Source of the DNA: Caballeronia sp. dw_19
Lineage (GTDB): Bacteria > Pseudomonadota > Gammaproteobacteria > Burkholderiales > Burkholderiaceae
DNA length: 64,000 bases
Assembly (NCBI RefSeq): GCF_018449515.1
Contig: NZ_JAAVUQ010000004.1
Coordinates: forward strand, 248,001-312,000
Reading direction: 5' to 3'
Shown here: in pieces, positions 7,341 to 16,801 of the stretch
How the letters are laid out: each line of letters begins with the position of its first letter
How positions within the stretch are numbered: the first letter of the stretch is position 1
The notes under the pieces: model-generated
What the model was told of the DNA's origin: nothing
Database searches by the model: none
Seen by the model: only the letters and a program-made list of their open reading frames with translations
Program-made: the position numbers and the translations under genes

Positions 7341-7895
7341 ATGACCCTCTTCAAGACCACCCTGATCTCCGTGATTCTATTAGGTAGTCCGCTTGTGGCT
7401 CACGCCACCAGCTTCGATTGCAACCTCGGTCACTCGGCAACTGAAAAGCTGATTTGCCACAACCCGGATTTATCGAAGCTCGACGATGAACTCGGAAAGC
7501 TGTATTGGAAAGCACGCCGCGCAGTTGCGGATAAACGTTCATTCCGTGCGGACAGCGATGCCAAATGGACTTGGCGAGAAACGCATTGCACGGATGAAAC
7601 GTGCCTCACGACCTGGTATTCCGGCCGTATTGGAGAACTTCAGCAATTGGTCGATGACCTGCAATCCATCTCGAAGCCCTCGCCTGTTCGCACAGCCTCA
7701 GAGCGTGTGTTGCCGGAATCCACGATTGCGATAGGTCAATGCACCGTTGCCGAGCCCGGTATGATTTCGCTCGATAACTGCAGGTCGGCGATGAAATCCA
7801 ATATGCATTGGAAATACGACGTGCATGGAGGCGACTGGTTCTGCGGAGTCGCCGTGCTGGATGAATCGAAATTGCCTGCGGTCGCCCTGCAATGA
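7341..7895 (+). CDS. secreted DUF1311/LprI-like protein
   Basis: The start at 7341 gives a 184-residue product with a Sec signal peptide (KTTLISVILLGSPLVAHA). The next segment, FDCNLGHSATEKLICHNPDLSKLDDELGKLYWKAR, has the Cys pair and LD-EL spacing typical of DUF1311 (LprI, lysozyme-inhibitor-like) domains. A second half from about residue 115 (IGQCTVAEPGMISLDNCRSAM) carries further Cys residues and is unassigned. In-frame ATGs exist upstream at 7278 and 7308, but they would bury the signal. It is probably periplasmic and disulfide-bonded. It has no operon partner. Confidence 0.65.
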   Translation: MTLFKTTLISVILLGSPLVAHATSFDCNLGHSATEKLICHNPDLSKLDDELGKLYWKARRAVADKRSFRADSDAKWTWRETHCTDETCLTTWYSGRIGELQQLVDDLQSISKPSPVRTASERVLPESTIAIGQCTVAEPGMISLDNCRSAMKSNMHWKYDVHGGDWFCGVAVLDESKLPAVALQ

Positions 7896-8002
7896 GCGCG
7901 CGGATCCATATTGTCAGCAATGGGTCATTCGAACACCGCCTGCTCGCCGAACGCGTTATTTAAAAAATTCAATACCCTCATTTCTCAAGCCAAGCGCTTG
8001 AT

Positions 8003-8473
8003 CTAGCGCCGGTGGCCTCCCGAGAACGCGTGCATGCCCCCCCCAAATCGCGATGGTCCGCCACGAAAGCCGAAGCCCATCGATGCGCCAACGTGCATAT
8101 GACCCATTTGATGAAAATGGTTGAAGTGGGAAAAGTGGTGGAAGCGATCGACGAAAATAAAGCTCACGCCTCCGCCAATGAACAGCGGCGGCCCCCAATA
8201 CCATGGATCGGGATACGGGTAGTACGCGACCGGGTACACAAGCATGCTGCCATCTGGGCTCTCGACGATCTGCCAGGTTCCATCGCTTTGCAGGCACGCG
8301 CGCCCCACGACTTGCTGCGTCGATCCATCAACATCCGCTTGTCCCGCTACGGCACGGCAATTGGCGCCGTAATCAACATCTGCACCGGCTGCATCGTCGT
8401 ACGTTTGCGCAAGCGCGGGCGCAGCGAAACCCAGGACAGCAAGCATTATTCCCAACCGAAGTAACTGACGCAT
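8003..8473 (-). CDS. exported His/Gly-rich protein of unknown function
   Basis: An AGGAG site is followed by three consecutive ATG codons; the third (8473) has the best spacing. The product of about 156 residues has a signal peptide ending at APALAQ. Its first half has two Cys (NCRAVAGQA, GRACLQ) and a TWQIVESPDG motif. Its second half is rich in Tyr/Trp/Pro (YPYPDPWYWGPP), then His/Phe (RFHHFSHFNHFHQMGHMH), then Gly. Such tails are common in small Burkholderia surface proteins and could bind metal. Function is unknown. Confidence 0.65.
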   Translation of the reverse strand: MRQLLRLGIMLAVLGFAAPALAQTYDDAAGADVDYGANCRAVAGQADVDGSTQQVVGRACLQSDGTWQIVESPDGSMLVYPVAYYPYPDPWYWGPPLFIGGGVSFIFVDRFHHFSHFNHFHQMGHMHVGASMGFGFRGGPSRFGGGMHAFSGGHRR

Positions 8474-8800
8474 CATCATCTCCTGCGTGGACCCGTGCAC
8501 GCCCCGTTACGCCAGCGTCGATTGACGCATAGCGCGTGCTTGCACCGCTTGGGGCGCGGTATATGGATTAAACGATCGAAGCCGTGAAAATATTCCGGCA
8601 TCGCACGCAACCAGAAACAATCGGCGGAGGTAAACGACGACGCCTTTGCCCGTGCCTGATACCACTAAGTGGCCGCTGCGGCTTTATCGTGGAAATCCTT
8701 AGAGCGGACACACTTGGCATGTGCTCAATTTGGCATAAGCTTAATGTCAGGCAACCCTTGTTGAGCCTGCGTCACACTGTCTGCAAACGCGGCTCTTATC
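8474..8800. other. gene-free divergent interval
   Basis: Between the His-rich protein gene and the NfeD gene I see no coding sequence. TTGGCAT occurs twice about 17 bases apart near 8733-8757, a possible regulator site. No clear promoter could be fixed. Confidence 0.3.
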
Positions 8801-10258
8801 GTGATGGAACGCTATTCGTCTTGCTTGTTTCACCCGGATGCCGTGCGCGCGCTTTCCGGCACAGCGGCCTTACTATTGCGCAAAGCGGTGGCCCTTTTCG
8901 CGGGGCTGGTGCTCTGCAGCGCCGCAGCCGCAAGCCCGGTTGTCGTGGTCATTCCGCTTAACGGCGCTGTCGGTCCGGCTAGCGCCGACTTCGTCGTTCG
9001 CGCGCTTGCCCGGGCGGCTGAAGAACGCGCTCAACTGGCCGTGCTCGAGATCGATACGCCCGGCGGACTCGACCAGTCGATGCGCTCGATCATCAAGGCA
9101 ATCCTCGCATCGCCCGTTCCCATTGCTGCGTTCATTGCGCCGGGCGGGGCGCGGGCGGCCAGCGCCGGCACATACATTGTCTATGCAAGCCACATAGCCG
9201 CGATGGCGCCCGGCACCAACCTCGGCGCCGCTACGCCTATTCGTATCGGTGCAGGCGGGTCCACTGAGCCTGAGCCGGGACAGGCCAAGACAGACGCGGG
9301 TGCATCGGCGTCTGCCGGCATGAACGCGGCATCGACCGAAACCACCAAGCAAGTCCAGGATGCAGCGGCCTACATACGTGGCCTCGCGCAACTGCGCGGC
9401 CGCAATGTGCAGTGGGCCGAACGCGCGGTACGCGAAGCGGTCAGCCTGTCGGCGAGCGAAGCGCTTGCGCAGAACGTGATCGACCTGAACGCGTCCGACG
9501 TACCCGATCTGCTTGCGAAGCTGAACGGCAGGCATGTGCACACGATCACGGGCGATCATGTCCTCGCCACATCCGGCGCGGTTGTCATGACGATCCAGCC
9601 CGACTGGCGCAGCCGCTTTCTAGCGACCATTACCGATCCGAGCGTTGCGCTCATTCTCATTACGATCGGCATGTACGGCCTGTTCTTCGAGTTCGCGAAT
9701 CCCGGTCTCGCGTTACCCGGTGTTGCAGGCGCAATCAGCCTGATGCTGGGCCTGTTTGCATTGCAATTGCTGCCCGTCGACTTCGCCGGGCTGGGCTTGA
9801 TCCTGCTCGGCATCGCCTTTCTCATTGCCGAGATTTTCCTGCCCACGTTCGGCACGCTCGGCTTCGGCGGCATCGTCGCCTTTGCCATGGGCGCGCTCAT
9901 GCTGTTCCGTACCGATGCTCCCGGCTACGGCATTCCGGTGGCGCTTGTGGCCGGCCTGACTATTGCCACCGCGCTGTTCGTGTTCGTTGTGTCGAGCATC
10001 GCGCTGCGGGCACGTCGGCGACCCGTGGTAAGCGGAGCGGAAGCAATGCTCGGCAGCATCGGCGAGATGCTGGAAGACGTGGCGCCAAGCGACAGCGGCT
10101 GGGCTCGCGTGCACGGCGAACGATGGCGTGTGTCTTGCCACGAATCTTGCCACGAAGCGCCTGCACTGCTCGCACGCGGAGAGCGAGTGCGGGTGCTCGG
10201 GCGTCATGGCCTGATGCTGAGCGTGGCGCGGCTGGACGAAGTAAAACAAGGAGAATAA
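8801..10258 (+). CDS. NfeD-family membrane serine protease (NfeD1b, ClpP-class domain)
   Basis: The 485-residue product has a hydrophobic leader (residues ~29-45), then a ClpP/SppA-type protease domain. The segment [18 protein letters not shown] and the nucleophile region [14 protein letters not shown] mark the Ser-Lys fold. A linker rich in Ala/Gly/Thr is followed by 4-5 membrane helices (residues ~245-400) and a C-terminal OB-fold-like NfeD domain ending near [18 protein letters not shown]. The family cleaves membrane proteins and works with slipins. The GTG at 8801 is directly followed by an ATG and lacks a good ribosome site, so the start is uncertain. Its stop overlaps the start region of the slipin gene. 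Confidence 0.9.
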   Translation: MMERYSSCLFHPDAVRALSGTAALLLRKAVALFAGLVLCSAAAASPVVVVIPLNGAVGPASADFVVRALARAAEERAQLAVLEIDTPGGLDQSMRSIIKAILASPVPIAAFIAPGGARAASAGTYIVYASHIAAMAPGTNLGAATPIRIGAGGSTEPEPGQAKTDAGASASAGMNAASTETTKQVQDAAAYIRGLAQLRGRNVQWAERAVREAVSLSASEALAQNVIDLNASDVPDLLAKLNGRHVHTITGDHVLATSGAVVMTIQPDWRSRFLATITDPSVALILITIGMYGLFFEFANPGLALPGVAGAISLMLGLFALQLLPVDFAGLGLILLGIAFLIAEIFLPTFGTLGFGGIVAFAMGALMLFRTDAPGYGIPVALVAGLTIATALFVFVVSSIALRARRRPVVSGAEAMLGSIGEMLEDVAPSDSGWARVHGERWRVSCHESCHEAPALLARGERVRVLGRHGLMLSVARLDEVKQGE

Positions 10259-10260
10259 TG

Positions 10261-11034
10261 ATGGTCGGATTCACGTTTGGCTTCAGCGGCGTCTTGCTGG
10301 CGCTGGTCATCCTTATCGTGTTCTCGTCAATCCGCATTTTTCGCGAATACGAGCGCGGTGTCGTCTTCATGCTCGGCCGCTTCTGGAAGGTCAAGGGGCC
10401 GGGCCTTGTCCTCATCATTCCGGCGGTGCAGCAAGTCGTGAGAATGGATCTGCGCACCGTCGTCTTCGACGTGCCGCCGCAAGACGTGATCACTCGCGAC
10501 AACGTGTCGGTGAAGGTGAATGCGGTGGTCTACTTTCGCGTGGTCGATCCGGAGAAGGCTGTAATCCAGGTCGCCCGTTTCTTCGAAGCAACCAGCCAGT
10601 TGTCGCAGACGACCTTGCGCGCGATCCTCGGCAAGCATGAACTCGACGAGCTGCTGGCAGAGCGCGAGCGCCTCAACATGGACATTCAAAAGGTACTTGA
10701 TTCGCAGACCGATGCATGGGGCATCAAGGTATCGAATGTCGAAATCAAGGACGTCGACTTGAACGAGACCATGGTGCGCGCCATCGCACGGCAAGCTGAA
10801 GCCGAGCGCGAACGGCGCGCGAAGATCATCCATGCAGAGGGCGAATTGCAGGCGTCGGAAAAGCTGCTGCAGGCCGCGCAAATGCTCGCCCAAGCGCCGC
10901 AAGCCATGCAACTGCGCTATCTGCAAACACTGACCACCATAGCCGGTGACAAGAATTCGACCATCATTTTCCCCATGCCGATCGATCTGATCAGTTCGCT
11001 TCTTGAACGGCTCAAGGGGCCGGCGCAAAGCTGA
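10261..11034 (+). CDS. slipin (SPFH/band 7 membrane protein), partner of NfeD
   Basis: The 257-residue protein has an N-terminal membrane segment ([16 protein letters not shown]) and a full SPFH domain: [44 protein letters not shown] and [18 protein letters not shown] coiled-coil region ([27 protein letters not shown]) and a C-terminal tail follow. An AAGGAG site precedes two ATGs at 10258 and 10261; 10258 overlaps the NfeD stop (TAATG). The open frame extends far upstream inside nfeD, but this is fortuitous. Slipin-NfeD pairs organise membrane microdomains and quality control. Confidence 0.93.
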   Translation: MVGFTFGFSGVLLALVILIVFSSIRIFREYERGVVFMLGRFWKVKGPGLVLIIPAVQQVVRMDLRTVVFDVPPQDVITRDNVSVKVNAVVYFRVVDPEKAVIQVARFFEATSQLSQTTLRAILGKHELDELLAERERLNMDIQKVLDSQTDAWGIKVSNVEIKDVDLNETMVRAIARQAEAERERRAKIIHAEGELQASEKLLQAAQMLAQAPQAMQLRYLQTLTTIAGDKNSTIIFPMPIDLISSLLERLKGPAQS

Positions 11035-11180
11035 TCGTGATCAATAGGTGCACGGCAGGGGCCTCGTGAGAATCATGCGCAAACTACATTAATGAAAAAA
11101 ATAAATGAATTTGACGTCTAATTCCTCAAGCGGTAGATTCGGGTTCACGCTAATTGAAGTTTTTTGATTACGCTTAACCG

Positions 11181-12569
11181 ATGAGCGCAAGGCTGCTCAA
11201 TCGATCACCCCTTTCATATCGCCAACATTCTTCGATGCTCGCTCAACCACCTCGCCCTGGCGTTCCCGGCAGCCCACTGATCCGATTCGCGGTGGTCACC
11301 GTCCTTACCGGGATCGGCGCCGGCCTGGGCGGCATGGCGTTGGCGCTCCTCCTGCATTTTCTCCAGCACGTCGCGTACGGCTACAGCATCACGCATCTGG
11401 TCGGGCATGAGAGCTTCTATGAGGGCGTCGTGGCGGCATCGGCTAGCCGGCGCGTCGCCGTGCTCGTGCTCTGCGGTCTCATTGCAGGCTGCGGCTGGTT
11501 CATCATCTATCGCTATGGGCGGCCGCTGATCAGCATCAAGAAGGCCGTTGCATCCGACGACCCGCGCATGCCTCCCGTCACCACGACCGCGCATGCGCTG
11601 CTTCAGATCATCACCGTTGCGCTGGGCTCGCCGCTCGGCCGCGAAGTTGCGCCCCGCGAGATCGGCTCCTTGCTTGCAGGATGGCTGTCGCATTACGCCG
11701 GCCTCACCGTCGAGCAGACCCGCTTGATGGTGGCGTGCGGGGCAGGCGCCGGGCTCGCCGCCGTGTACAACGTTCCGTTTGGCGGAGCGATCTTTGTTCT
11801 CGAAGTATTGCTCCGGTCGTTCGAGCTGCGTGTCGTGATTCCCGCGCTGGTCACCTCGGTCATCGCGGCCGTGGTCGCGTGGCTCGGCCTCGGCGACGAA
11901 TCACAATACGTCGTGCCGCACTTTGGCTTGAGCGCGAACCTCGTGACGTGGTCTATTGTCACCGGTCCCGTATTTGGCGTCGCCGCATTCGCGTTCGTCC
12001 AGTTGACAACGAAAGCCCGCGCGGCCGCACCGAAGGGATGGACGCTGCCGCTTTTATCGCTCATCAACTTCCTGATCATCGGCTTGCTCGCGGTGTCGTT
12101 CCCGCAGATCCTCGGCAACGGCAAGACACCCGCGCAACTGGGCTTCAGCAATGAGCTGACCATCGGCCTTGCAGCAACGCTGCTGGTCATCAAGGTAGCC
12201 ATAACCGCCAGCAGCCTGCGCGCGGGCGCCCAAGGCGGCCTGCTCACTCCCGGCATGTCTAACGGCGCGCTGCTCGCTATCGTGCTGGGCGGGATCTGGA
12301 CATTGATGTGGCCGGGTACGCCCATGGGTGCTTTCGCGATTGTCGGGGCCACGGCCTTTCTCGCTTCGTCGATGAAAATGCCAATTACCGCGCTCGTTCT
12401 CATGGTCGAGTTCACACGTGTGGATCACGATTTCATCGTGCCCATGTTGTGCGCGGTGGCCGGATCGATCGCGACCAATCGCTTGCTTGAACTCAGGATG
12501 CAAGCGCAGCAGGCGCGAACTTCAAACGCGAGCTCCGAACTCAAAGGCGGCGCCATATCGCGAGGCTGA
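11181..12569 (+). CDS. ClC-family chloride channel or Cl-/H+ antiporter
   Basis: The product has up to 462 residues and about ten or more membrane helices. Diagnostic segments are GSPLGREVAPREIGSLLAGW, a variant of the GREGP gate that keeps the gating glutamate; GAGAGLAAVYNVPFGGAIFVLE; and GAQGGLLTPGMSNGALL, where the usual GxFxP filter reads GLLTP. It is probably a ClcB-type transporter moving chloride across the inner membrane. The start at 11181 has no ribosome site; an ATG at 11235 gives a shorter cytoplasmic tail and is equally possible. The gene stands alone, with the gene graveyard directly downstream. Confidence 0.88.
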   Translation: MSARLLNRSPLSYRQHSSMLAQPPRPGVPGSPLIRFAVVTVLTGIGAGLGGMALALLLHFLQHVAYGYSITHLVGHESFYEGVVAASASRRVAVLVLCGLIAGCGWFIIYRYGRPLISIKKAVASDDPRMPPVTTTAHALLQIITVALGSPLGREVAPREIGSLLAGWLSHYAGLTVEQTRLMVACGAGAGLAAVYNVPFGGAIFVLEVLLRSFELRVVIPALVTSVIAAVVAWLGLGDESQYVVPHFGLSANLVTWSIVTGPVFGVAAFAFVQLTTKARAAAPKGWTLPLLSLINFLIIGLLAVSFPQILGNGKTPAQLGFSNELTIGLAATLLVIKVAITASSLRAGAQGGLLTPGMSNGALLAIVLGGIWTLMWPGTPMGAFAIVGATAFLASSMKMPITALVLMVEFTRVDHDFIVPMLCAVAGSIATNRLLELRMQAQQARTSNASSELKGGAISRG

Positions 12570-12575
12570 AGGGGA

Positions 12576-12815
12576 TCAGCCCTGGCAGGCCAGCGCAAGC
12601 AACTCCGTCAGGTGCATCGCTTCACGGCGCGTGCCGTGGCGGATTTGCTCACGGCAACTGAAGCCATTGGTCAGCACGATTGTGTCTTCGCTCGCTTGTC
12701 TTATCGCCGGGAAAAGAGCCTGCTCGCCCGCGCTATCTGCAATGACGATATGCTCGGGATGAAAACCAAATGATCCCGCCAGACCGCAGCATCCGCTGTC
12801 CAGCAGCGTCACCAT
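12576..12815 (-). pseudogene. 3' remnant of an FAD/Fe-S oxidoreductase gene
   Basis: Only about 80 codons remain. The segment LLDSGCCGLAGSFGFHPEH, then LFPAIRQASEDTIVLTNGFSCREQI and HLTELLALA, is the extreme C-terminus of the large FAD-linked oxidases with a GlpC-like cysteine-rich domain (glycolate/D-lactate dehydrogenase type). The rest of the gene, normally many hundred codons, is missing. Similarity ends at about 12812, exactly where similarity of a plus-strand SDR gene begins. The fragment has no plausible own start or function. Confidence 0.75.
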
Positions 12816-13425
12816 CGCCTCGCGCAGTCAGGAGAAGCTGGACGCCGTTGCGGCAGACATTGGCGCACATGGGCGCACCGCTGTGATCGACACAACCGAC
12901 GAAGCTTCCGTGGAGGCCTTTTTCGCCAAGGCCGGACGCTTCGATCACGTTGTGATCTCTGCCGCGCAAACACCCGGCGGCCCTGTGCGCGAACTGGCGC
13001 TCAGCGATGCCTATGCCGCCATGAACAGCAAGTTCTGGGGCGCGTATCGCGTGGCGCGCGAGGTGAAGATTACCGAAGGCGGCTCACTGACACTGGTCTC
13101 CGGTTTCCTCAGCGTGCGTCCAAGCAAGAGCTCGGTGTTGCAAGGCGCGATCAACGCTGCGCTGGAAGCACTGGCCCGTGGCCTCGCGCTGGAGTTGTCG
13201 CCGGTGCGGGTGAACACGGTGTCGCCCGGGTTGATCGCGACGCCGCTTTGGTCGAGGCTCGACGAGCAGGCTCGTCAAAGCATGTTCGAGGGCGCCGCTG
13301 CCCGCTTGCCCGCGAAACGTGTTGGCCAGCCGGAAGACGTCGCTAACGCTATCGTCTATCTAGCGAGCACGCCATATGCAACGGGGTCCACCGTGCTCGT
13401 GGACGGTGGCGGCGCAATCGCGTGA
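12808..13425 (+). pseudogene. 5'-truncated short-chain dehydrogenase (SDR) gene
   Basis: SDR-like sequence starts in mid-domain at VTIASRSQEKLDAVAADIG, translating from 12808. It continues to a normal C-terminus (RVGQPEDVANAIVYLAS...GSTVLVDGGGAIA). The N-terminal Rossmann strand and its TGxxxGIG motif are absent. An ATG at 12883 could start a 180-residue product, but that would lack the cofactor site. The catalytic YxxxK is also not visible; the equivalent region reads SVRPSKSSVLQGAINAAL. The cut coincides with the truncation of the oxidase on the other strand. Confidence 0.72.
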
Positions 13426-13456
13426 CTCGTCGACTGACAATACAGGAACCAACACC

Positions 13457-14508
13457 ATGAGCACGAAATACAAAGCACTGGTCGCCGGTGGCCTTGGCGT
13501 CATCGGCCTGCAACTGGTGGAACATCTGGCCACCTTGCCGGAGTGGGAAGTGATCGGCCTGTCGCGGCGCGTGCCCGGTGGCGAGACAACCGCCTCTTAC
13601 ATCGCGGTCGATCTGCTGGACCCCGCCGATGTCCAGGCGAAGCTGGGCGGCCTCACCGATATCACCCACATCTTCCATGCGGCTTATCAGGAAAAGCCCA
13701 CGCCGCAAGCGCTGATCGATGCCAATCTGGGCATGCTGCGTCACCTCGTGAACACAGTGCAGGCCGCATCGCCAGCATTGCAGCGGGTTGTGCTGTATCA
13801 AGGTGCTAAGTACTACGGCGCGCATCTGGGCAGCTTCACCACACCGGCGCGCGAGGACGATCCGCGTCACATGCCGCCCGATTTTTACTACGACATGCAG
13901 GACTGGCTGCTCGCCGAGACCGAGGGCAAGCGCTGGGATGCAACAGTACTGCGCCCCGACGTGGTGTGCGGGTTTGCGCTCGGCAATCCGATGAACCTTT
14001 CCATGCTGATCGCCGTGTACGCATCGATCAGCAAGGAGCTCGGCCTGCCGTTGCGCTTTCCTGGCACGGCAGAGTGCTATGGCAAGCTCGCGCAGGTCAC
14101 CGACGCCGCACAGCTCGCGCGTGGATCCGTATGGGCCGCGCCGAGGCGCCCGGTGGCGAGAGCTACAACCTCACGAACAGCGATCTGTTCCGATGGAACC
14201 AGTTGTGGCCTGCCATTGCCGACTATTTCGACATGCCGCTAGCGGAACCGCAGACGCTGAACCTGAGCGCTTACATGGCCGACAAAGGCCCGCTGTGGGA
14301 GCGCATGACGGCCAAATACGGGCTCGCGCCAGTGCCGTATGAGCACGTGGCGGCATGGGGCTTTGGTGACTTCATCTTCCGCTGCGACTGGGACGTGATC
14401 ACCAGCACGACGAAGATTCGCCAGGCGGGTTTCCACGACGTAGTGGACAGCACCGCAATGTTCCTTCGTCTCTTCGATGAGTTCCGAGCCCGCAAGGCGA
14501 TCCCCTGA
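13457..14508 (+). pseudogene. frameshifted PRISE-like NAD(P)-dependent reductase
   Basis: The start at 13457 has an AGGA site. The first frame reads KALVAGGLGVIGLQLVEHL (Rossmann GxxGxxG), HIFHAAYQEKP, LYQGAKYYGAHLG, FYYDMQDWLLAE and LRPDVVCGFALGNPMNL to about VTDAAQLARGSVWA. This order is typical of the PRISE (progesterone 5-beta-reductase/iridoid synthase-like) SDRs. From about 14139 the continuation GGESYNLTNSDLFRWNQLWPAIADYF lies in another frame and runs to 14508. One missing base around 14136-14144 explains it. Without correction the protein is truncated, and with it, about 350 residues, the family length. It could be a real mutation or a sequencing error. Confidence 0.75.
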
Positions 14509-14644
14509 TCCGTTAATCGCCCGGTCTGCCGTGGTCTGCGAAAGCGCAGGTTGTTATTTAAAACTGTTCCCGATTAATACCAATCGTTAAGCACGTTCCC
14601 GGGCAAGGCCTCTGGGACAGGTCCGTAAGGAATCGATATATGAG

Positions 14645-14768
14645 GAAAAACCTGTTTCAGACGGAACCGCTTATGCTTGGTTACGTCGCTGCCAGGTTCT
14701 CCTCCTCCTGGCGGCGACACTCCGTAAGCTTTAACCCGCGCCTTCGAGAGAGGTGCGGGCTTTTTTTT
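14645..14768 (+). ncRNA. candidate small RNA with anti-Shine-Dalgarno loop
   Basis: A 12-bp stem (14685-14696 with 14707-14718, one G-U) exposes a 10-nt loop TTCTCCTCCT, complementary to GGAGGAG. Sixteen bases later an intrinsic terminator closes the unit. The two-hairpin layout with a CU-rich loop resembles known anti-SD small RNAs such as the alpha-proteobacterial cuckoo/alpha-r14 type. A GATATA at about 14636-14641 could be a -10 element, but no convincing -35 was found. It could also be the 3' end of the upstream pseudogene transcript. An open frame also runs through it but looks non-coding. Confidence 0.45.
14735..14768 (+). terminator. intrinsic terminator
   Basis: CCCGCGCC (14735-14742) pairs with GGTGCGGG (14752-14759) with one G-U, then C and eight T (14761-14768). 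It terminates rightward transcription from the pseudogene or the candidate small RNA. Confidence 0.85.
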
Positions 14769-14797
14769 CGCATGTCATCGCGAAGACTACTGCGCGA

Positions 14798-16159
14798 CTA
14801 GTGCGAAACCGTTCCTATGTCGCTGACCTTGACGCTTGCGGATCGAGGTTGAACGGCTTGCTTGATCAGCAACGCAATGCATGCGACCACGCCGGGCACC
14901 GCCACTACAGCGAAGATGTTTTCGAAACTGAAGTGCTGCCGGGTCAGTTCAGCGACCAGGAACGAGCCCGCTATGCCGCCGAACCGGCCAATGCCGAGCA
15001 TCCATGCAACGCCGGTACCGCGCCCCTGGGTCGGATAGAACGCAGCCGCCAGTGCGGGCATGGACGACTGTGCCGTGTTCATCAGTACGCCTGCTGCAAA
15101 AACGACGACTATCAGCAAGGTGATATTGCCGACCGCGTGACCAATGCAATACACGCTGATGGCGGTCAATGCATAGCATGCCCCAATGATGCGGTTCGGA
15201 TTGAACCGGTCCATCAGGACGCCGCATAGAACGGCGCCCACCCCGCCAAGCGGGAACAGCGCGGAAATCAGCGTGGCGCGCTGCGGACTCAAACCCGCTT
15301 CCTTCAGCAGAATTGGCATCCAGTTGATCGATGCATAGAAGATGACGAGTCCCATGAAATAGGTCAGCCAAAGCATCACCGACCCAACGATGTACTCCCG
15401 CGACAGCACCAACCGGATACCACTTTTTCCAGGCACGGCCTGAGCCTGTTCCGTCATCACGAATGAAGCGGCGTTGGCGGCGCTGCGACCGATACGGCCA
15501 AGCGTTGCGCGAATCTTTTCAACGGGATGCGCATGGGCAACCCGGTAACGCACCGACTCCGGAAGCGCAATGAGCAGCACGACCGCCAGCAACAGCGGAG
15601 TCACGCCGCCCAACACCAGAACGCTGCGCCATCCGAAAGCGGGAATCATCCACGCCGCGAGAAACCCGCCGAACGCCGCCCCGAGCGGGAAACCGCAGAA
15701 CATCAGGTTGATCAGGGTTGCGCGTCGGCGATCCGGACAGAACTCGCTCATGATCGTCACCGCATTCGGCATGGCTGCGCCTAGTCCGAGTCCCGTGATG
15801 AAGCGCAGTATCGTCAAGTGCGTCAGGTCGCCGGAGAAAGCGGAAGCCAGGCAGGCGACACCGAAGATCACGACCGATGTAATCAGAAGCACGCGCCGTC
15901 CCAGGCGGTCGGAAAGCGGACCGGCGAGGAGCGCACCGAACGCCAGTCCGAACAACGCGGCGCTCAGGACCGGAGCAAGCGCAGGCCTGCTGATATTCCA
16001 CTCGGTGATCAGTGACGGGGCGATGAACCCGATAGCGGCCGTGTCGAATCCGTCCAGCAGGACGATGACAAAGCACATTACAAAAATCAGCCATTGAAAC
16101 CCGCCGAACGGGTGTTCATTGATGAATGTCTGAACGTCGACTGACGGACTCCTGCTCAT
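14798..16159 (-). CDS. AAHS-family aromatic acid:H+ symporter (MFS)
   Basis: The 453-residue, 12-helix transporter has the AAHS hallmark DGFDTAAIGFIAPSL in helix 1 and the MFS loop GPLSDRLGRRVLL between helices 2 and 3. RFITGLGLGAAMPNAVTIMSEFCPDRRRA follows in helices 4-5. A second MFS loop, GVLMDRFNPNRII, is in the C-half. Relatives (PcaK, BenK, MhpT) import protocatechuate, benzoate, 4-hydroxybenzoate or similar acids with protons. An AGGAAGAG site lies before the start. No aromatic catabolic gene is adjacent, so the substrate is open. Confidence 0.9.
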   Translation of the reverse strand: MSRSPSVDVQTFINEHPFGGFQWLIFVMCFVIVLLDGFDTAAIGFIAPSLITEWNISRPALAPVLSAALFGLAFGALLAGPLSDRLGRRVLLITSVVIFGVACLASAFSGDLTHLTILRFITGLGLGAAMPNAVTIMSEFCPDRRRATLINLMFCGFPLGAAFGGFLAAWMIPAFGWRSVLVLGGVTPLLLAVVLLIALPESVRYRVAHAHPVEKIRATLGRIGRSAANAASFVMTEQAQAVPGKSGIRLVLSREYIVGSVMLWLTYFMGLVIFYASINWMPILLKEAGLSPQRATLISALFPLGGVGAVLCGVLMDRFNPNRIIGACYALTAISVYCIGHAVGNITLLIVVVFAAGVLMNTAQSSMPALAAAFYPTQGRGTGVAWMLGIGRFGGIAGSFLVAELTRQHFSFENIFAVVAVPGVVACIALLIKQAVQPRSASVKVSDIGTVSH

Positions 16160-16801
16160 GTCTCTTCCTTATGTGTTTTGTTACGTCGTCACCGGGCGTG
16201 CCGAACGACACGAGGTTGCTGACTGCTTGATCGCTTAGTGCACAAAAAGGGCCGGGGCTGACGAAGATTCACTAATCGACAGCACCATCAGGCATGCCGC
16301 TGGCTTGGTCGAGTTACTCAGTTTAGTCCGGCATATCCGATCCTAAAAGCTCGCACTTACGTTGAAAACGCCAGGTGTTCGAAACTCGGGAAGCTGCGGT
16401 CTGCTCCCTGTTCCCCCTCCTCTTTCGTTGACATCGGGTGACGGATGACGGCCATCAGGGCGGGCTGGTTTTTGCGCGGCGGAAGAACTCCAGCTATAGC
16501 GTGCACGCGCTCTGTTGCTTGGCTCTGCGGCGGGGATACTAGTGGGGGGAGATCAGCGTCGACTATGCGGGGCAACCCCTAGGCGCAGGCGTGCGTGTCC
16601 GGCGCTTAGCCTTTGATCCGCTTGGAATAACGCTTCTCAGGCACTATCCGGGATTTGTATAGTGGATATCGCCGAGAGCGGGTTGGGTTTGCTAAAGGGC
16701 GTGCAGTTGTTTAAAGCCGCTAACGACGCCTGATAAGGCTAAAGTGGCGAGCGTCAGCCCGCCACTCCGGTGACTCAATCAAATCCGTTTTAATGCGAGC
16801 G
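16160..16801. other. gene-free stretch of about 640 bases
   Basis: No gene with a credible start or family signature was found on either strand. It must contain the promoter of the AAHS transporter at its left end. A TTTGTATAGTGG element near 16660 could be a -10. The 72-codon minus-strand frame at 16357-16575 looks accidental. Confidence 0.4.

Noticed and set aside
9412..10260. Slipin frame extended 282 codons upstream
   Set aside because: The extension lies inside nfeD, is Arg-rich with no SPFH features, and a strong ribosome site precedes 10261.
14642..14805. Open frame through the candidate small RNA
   Set aside because: The translation is Arg/Ser-rich, crosses the terminator T-tract and has no family pattern.
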